Below, piece by piece: positions 60,690-64,000 of a DNA stretch of 64,000 nt. The notes under the pieces were generated by a model that was not told the origin of the DNA, did not search any database, and saw only the letters and a program-made list of their open reading frames with translations. A program made the position numbers and the translations under genes. Origin of the DNA: Actinomadura sp. NAK00032 (GTDB taxonomy: Bacteria; Actinomycetota; Actinomycetes; Streptosporangiales; Streptosporangiaceae); NCBI RefSeq assembly GCF_013364275.1, contig NZ_CP054932.1, positions 5,394,001 through 5,458,000 on the forward strand. The letters run 5' to 3'. Position 1 is the first letter of the stretch. The number at the start of each line of letters is the position of its first letter.

Positions 60690-61241
60690 TCATGGTTCCG
60701 CACGCCACCTCGCGCAGGGCAGGACCTCGATTCCCCGGCTGGGGAAGACGGTGTCCATGAAGAAGTCGTTCATCACCGGATCGCCGTCGGCGCAGCCGTC
60801 CCGCAGGACGGCCAGCCGGTAGCCGCGGTCCGCGGCGTCATAGCACGTGGCGGCAACCATCGCGCTGGTCGCCACCCCTGCGATCGCAAGCCTGTCGACA
60901 CCTCTCGCCCGGAGCACGAGGTCAAGGTCCGTGCCAGCGAACGCGCTGGCACGGCGTTTCAGGATGACGACGTCCTCAGGCGTGACCGGCAGGTCGATCT
61001 GGGTTCCGAACGTCCCATCGTGGAAGGCGTCCCCGGCCTCGTAGAAGGAGGTGAGCAGGGCGCTGCCCGGGGGCACGTCGGCCCCGTTCGCCCGGAAGGC
61101 GAAGCGCACGAAGACCACGAGCGCACCGGCCGCGCGGGCGCGTGGGAGCAGTTCGGTGAGCGGCGGGACGACGCTCCGGGCGAACGGGTAGCCGCCCGTG
61201 ATGCCCCGCTGGACGTCACCGATGATCACTGCGTTGGTCAT
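60690..61241 (-). CDS. Isochorismatase-fold cysteine hydrolase
   Basis: A 183-residue hydrolase. The fold's triad is visible: Asp in NAVIIGDVQRGIT (about residue 9), Lys in DVVILKRRASAFAGTD, and the nucleophile Cys in GVATSAMVAATCYDAADRGY. This family includes N-carbamoylsarcosine amidase and nicotinamidase. It overlaps the MFS transporter by ATGA and lies downstream of a hydantoinase B gene, so an N-carbamoyl amino acid amidohydrolase is the best guess. The family is sure, the substrate inferred. Confidence 0.9.
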   Translation of the reverse strand: MTNAVIIGDVQRGITGGYPFARSVVPPLTELLPRARAAGALVVFVRFAFRANGADVPPGSALLTSFYEAGDAFHDGTFGTQIDLPVTPEDVVILKRRASAFAGTDLDLVLRARGVDRLAIAGVATSAMVAATCYDAADRGYRLAVLRDGCADGDPVMNDFFMDTVFPSRGIEVLPCARWRAEP

Positions 61242-62563
61242 GATCGTCCTCCGTAAAGCCTCTCCATCCGCCGCCCCGCGGTGAACAGGACGCAGATTCC
61301 TATGATCATGATGATCGCGATGGTCAGCAGCGCGTAGGTAAAGCTGCCGGTCGCGTCTTCGATGCTCCCGGTGAGGTACGGGCCGGCGAATCCGCTGAGA
61401 TTGCTGACAGAGTTGATGAGGGCGATTCCCGAGGCCGCGGCCGCGCCGGTCAGGCCGATCGCCGGTATACGCCAGAACTGGGGCATCGCGGTCATGAGCC
61501 CAGCGACGCTCAGGCAGACCGCCGGGACGAACAGGGCGCCACTTTTGGCGAAGGTCGCCAGGAGCAGCCCCGTCGCGCCAAGGAACATCGGGATGGCCGT
61601 GGCCGTGACCGCCGTCATGCGGGCGGCGAAGCGAGCCCAGAGGAGCAGGGTGAGAATGGCCACCGCATACGGGATGGCGGACAGCAGCACGCTGTCGACG
61701 TTGCCGGCCCCGGTGCCGTGCCTGATGGACGAGATCATGGTGGGCAGGAAGAACGCCAGCGGGTAGAGGCCGAACGCCAGAGCGGACCACGCGATGGCCA
61801 TCGCCCACACCCGGCCGCTGGTCAACGCCTCCCCCAGCCCGCTTGGCGCGCCGTGGGCGCGCTGCTCGGCGGCCTCGGCTGCGAGGGTCTCCTCGATGGC
61901 GGCTTTCTCCTGGTCATCGAGCCAGCGCGCATCCTGCGGGCGGGCCGGCAAAAAGGCGAGGATCAGGATGCTGACCCCGATCGTCAGGATGCCCTCGACG
62001 AGGAACAGCGACCGCCAGCCTGCGATGCCGAACACGTCCTGGCCCCAGGTGATCAGGGCGGCGGCCAGCGGAGCGCCGATGATCGAGGACACCGGGGTCA
62101 TCAGGAAGAAGCCCGACAGCGCCCAGGAGCGCTGGCGGCGCGGGAACCAGAACGTCAGGTAGAGCAGGATCCCGGCGGCCAGGCCGGCTTCGGCGAACCC
62201 GAGCAGGAGCCGCGCGATGTAGAGCGTGGTCGCCGAGTTCACGGCCGCGGTCGCGGCCGTGATCGCACCCCACGTGATCATGATCCGCGCGATCCACCGG
62301 CGCGCGCCGAACCGTTTCAGCATCATGTTGCTCGGTACCTCGACCAGGACGTAGCCGATGAAGAACAGTCCGGCGGCCAGGCCGATCTGGCTGCTGTTGA
62401 GCCCCAGGTCGTGTGACATCGGTTTGGCGATGTAACCGACGTTGGCGCGGTCGATGTAACTGGCCACGTAGGCCACCCCGATCAGGGGGATGATCCGTAT
62501 GCCAACCTTGCGCCAGGTGCGGGGCGCGACGGTGTCCGGGACGGTATCGGCGGTCGAAGTCAT
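61238..62563 (-). CDS. MFS transporter, anion:cation symporter (ACS) family
   Basis: A 441-residue transporter with 12 helices in two halves. Family signatures are GVAYVASYIDRANVGYIAKP near the N-terminus, FFIGYVLVEVPSNMMLKRFG (motif A/B region), and WFPRRQRSWALSGFFLMTPV. ACS members import small organic acids such as tartrate, phthalate or allantoate-like compounds. It starts 11 bp after the hydantoinase B stop and overlaps the cysteine hydrolase. The logical role is uptake of the substrate that the hydantoinase opens. Confidence 0.92.
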   Translation of the reverse strand: MTSTADTVPDTVAPRTWRKVGIRIIPLIGVAYVASYIDRANVGYIAKPMSHDLGLNSSQIGLAAGLFFIGYVLVEVPSNMMLKRFGARRWIARIMITWGAITAATAAVNSATTLYIARLLLGFAEAGLAAGILLYLTFWFPRRQRSWALSGFFLMTPVSSIIGAPLAAALITWGQDVFGIAGWRSLFLVEGILTIGVSILILAFLPARPQDARWLDDQEKAAIEETLAAEAAEQRAHGAPSGLGEALTSGRVWAMAIAWSALAFGLYPLAFFLPTMISSIRHGTGAGNVDSVLLSAIPYAVAILTLLLWARFAARMTAVTATAIPMFLGATGLLLATFAKSGALFVPAVCLSVAGLMTAMPQFWRIPAIGLTGAAAASGIALINSVSNLSGFAGPYLTGSIEDATGSFTYALLTIAIIMIIGICVLFTAGRRMERLYGGRS

Positions 62564-62574
62564 GCTGGGGGCTC

Positions 62575-64000
62575 CTACTCCGCGAGCAGGGACGAGGGGT
62601 CTGCGGTCCGTGATCGGGCCTGGTCGCGCGACCGGGCGGTCGCGCTGGCGTCGATCGCGTCGCCGGTGATGACGACGCCGTAGTCACGCTGGGCGCCCCG
62701 GCGGGTCACCTTGCCGTCGAGGACGTCTTCGAGGACGCGCTCGGGAGCGCGCTCGAAGGGGCTGCCGTGTCCGCCGCCGCCGGCGGTCACGTGCCGGTGG
62801 CGGGTGCCCGCGGTCATCGCCAGGTGGGGCTTGGACTCAAGGACGCGTTCGCCGGGCCCGCCGAGGTTCAACACGTTGAGCGAGGGCGTGCCCTGCTCTC
62901 CGCCGGCCAGCCCGTAGGGCAGGAACTTGCGCCGGTCCGACCTGATCTGCACGGTGACTTCCGGTGTCAGGATCGTCATGTCCCGGAATGTCGCGAGGCC
63001 GCCGCGCCAGCGGCCCGCTCCCCCCGAGTCCGGAAGGTAGCCGTAGCCGTCGATGCGGATGTGACCGGAGCGTTCCAGCTCCTCGACGGGGGTGTTGGTC
63101 AGGTTGGCGCCCAGCGAGCTGATCCCGTCCACGCCGTCGCGGTCCGGCCGGGCGCCCCACGCTCCGGACAGGGGGTCCCACAGCACGGTGGACTCGCCGT
63201 CGGCTCCGACAAGGCCGATCGCGATCCCGTCGGGGCCGCCGTCGCCGGCGGCCGGCACGCGGGAGGGGAACACCGGGGCGAGCGCCCCGAGCACCGCGTC
63301 GATGATCCGGAAGCCGACGAGGCCGCGGGCGCCGCGCGCGGCGGGCCGTTGCCCGTTGAGGATCGAGGCCTGCGGGATCACGAAGGTGAATGGCCGGTAG
63401 AAGCCGCTGTTGGCCGGGATGTCCGAGGCGAGCACGCCCTGGAGGGCGGCGTAGGCCGCCGAGCGGGTGAACGAGTCCGTCGCGTTGAGGGCGGACTCGA
63501 CCTGCGGGGAGGAGCCGGTGAAGTCCAGCTCGATCCCGGACTCCGACAGCGTGGCCTTCACCCGGATCGGGATCGGCCCTGAGCCGAGGCCGTCGTCGTC
63601 GATGTGGTCGGTGAACTCGTAAGTGCCCGAGACCGCTTCGGCGAGCGCGGCGCGCAGCAGGGTCTCGGAGTAGTCGAGCAGCTCGTCGATGAGGCCTTCG
63701 AGCCCTTGGACGCCGTGCCGGGCTGCGAGGGCCCGCAGGCCCTCCGCCCCGGTGTGGCAGGCCGCCAGCTGGGATTCCAGGTCGCCGCGCAGCAGTTCGG
63801 GTTCGCGGACGTTGCGCAGGATCAACCGAAGGAACGTCTCGTTCATGACGCCGGCTTCGACCAGGCGCGACGGCGGGATCTGCACTCCCTCGGCGAAAAT
63901 GCTCTTGGACTGCACGGCCATGGAACCGGCCGCCCAGCCTCCGACATCGGTGTGGTTGACGACCGTGACCGAATAGCCCAGGAGCACTTCTTCCTGGAAC
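62575..64000 (-). CDS. Hydantoinase B / oxoprolinase family protein (partial, start beyond the right edge)
   Basis: The frame is open from the right edge to the stop at 62575, about 475 codons. Family blocks are GYSVTVVNHTDVGG, ESALNATDSFTRSAAYAALQ, NSGFYRPFTFVIPQASILN, the Gly-rich LPDSGGAGRWRGGLATFRDM, and the end VTAGGGGHGSPFERAPERVL. HyuB works with HyuA (probably beyond the edge) in ATP-dependent opening of hydantoin, N-methylhydantoin or 5-oxoproline rings. The order hyuB - transporter - cysteine hydrolase suggests a hydantoin catabolic unit. Confidence 0.92.
   Translation of the reverse strand, partial: FQEEVLLGYSVTVVNHTDVGGWAAGSMAVQSKSIFAEGVQIPPSRLVEAGVMNETFLRLILRNVREPELLRGDLESQLAACHTGAEGLRALAARHGVQGLEGLIDELLDYSETLLRAALAEAVSGTYEFTDHIDDDGLGSGPIPIRVKATLSESGIELDFTGSSPQVESALNATDSFTRSAAYAALQGVLASDIPANSGFYRPFTFVIPQASILNGQRPAARGARGLVGFRIIDAVLGALAPVFPSRVPAAGDGGPDGIAIGLVGADGESTVLWDPLSGAWGARPDRDGVDGISSLGANLTNTPVEELERSGHIRIDGYGYLPDSGGAGRWRGGLATFRDMTILTPEVTVQIRSDRRKFLPYGLAGGEQGTPSLNVLNLGGPGERVLESKPHLAMTAGTRHRHVTAGGGGHGSPFERAPERVLEDVLDGKVTRRGAQRDYGVVITGDAIDASATARSRDQARSRTADPSSLLAE

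Noticed and set aside
1..64000. tRNA, rRNA, riboswitch, phage att sites or a replication origin
   Set aside because: No tRNA-like TTCGA/cloverleaf, rRNA segment, known riboswitch core, DnaA-box cluster or paired att repeat was noticed on reading; a covariance-model scan would be decisive.

Overview
The window is high-GC (roughly 70 %) DNA with many GTG and some TTG starts, ATGA/GTGA gene overlaps, Tat and lipoprotein exports, a SigK/RskA pair and many one-component regulators. This points to an actinomycete, probably Streptosporangiales-like (Actinomadura or relatives); that placement is inference from style and gene content. No rRNA, tRNA, CRISPR array or intact insertion sequence was seen.

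Layout. 0-4 kb is an eroded accessory zone: a DUF5360/SMR/TetR efflux locus whose SMR gene is reduced to its tail, an ISKra4-like transposase scrap fused to a DUF2975/XRE pair that is itself broken, a resolvase with an internal deletion, and three unknown genes. 3.8-11 kb holds a large Tat-exported TolB-amidohydrolase fusion and a SigK regulon: fasciclin lipoprotein, membrane molybdopterin oxidoreductase, sigK and rskA, with two mirror-image SigK-type promoters that place both GTG starts at the transcript start. 11-16.2 kb holds an NmrA-like protein, an ECF42/DGPF remnant, a PLP dehydratase, an FadH-like flavoprotein and a hydrolase.

16.3-29.7 kb is the centrepiece: a tightly packed 13-gene catabolic operon behind a 15-bp AT-rich palindrome. 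It has a D-aminoacylase-type deacetylase, a CUT2 (ribose-type) ABC importer, an M20 hydrolase, a metallo-beta-lactamase-fold hydrolase, an IclR regulator, a fold-III PLP deaminase, a KDPG-type aldolase, a PfkB kinase, RidA and an unknown TIM-barrel-like protein. Read in order, these enzymes could convert N-acetyl-D-glucosaminate (an oxidised chitin monomer) to glucosaminate, 2-keto-3-deoxygluconate, KDPG, then pyruvate plus glyceraldehyde 3-phosphate.

29.7-49.3 kb carries an MFS/TetR pair, a WYL regulator facing two alpha/beta hydrolases, pntAB transhydrogenase (pntA with an unusual inserted segment), a LuxR-type two-component system beside a MacB-like ABC exporter, MerR regulators (one intact, one truncated), a spermidine-synthase-like protein, prfC and a SulP transporter. 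49.5-56.9 kb is a second eroded zone. An aminotransferase / stand-alone E2 acyltransferase / ABC ATPase operon ends in a truncated permease that abuts a truncated serine hydrolase, followed by wrecked SpoIIE-phosphatase, MoxR-ATPase and VWA-type genes. 56.9-64 kb is a catabolic block on the minus strand: a hydantoinase-B subunit (cut by the window edge), MFS transporter and cysteine hydrolase, then a palindrome-controlled glycine C-acetyltransferase, SDR and methylmalonate-semialdehyde dehydrogenase operon.
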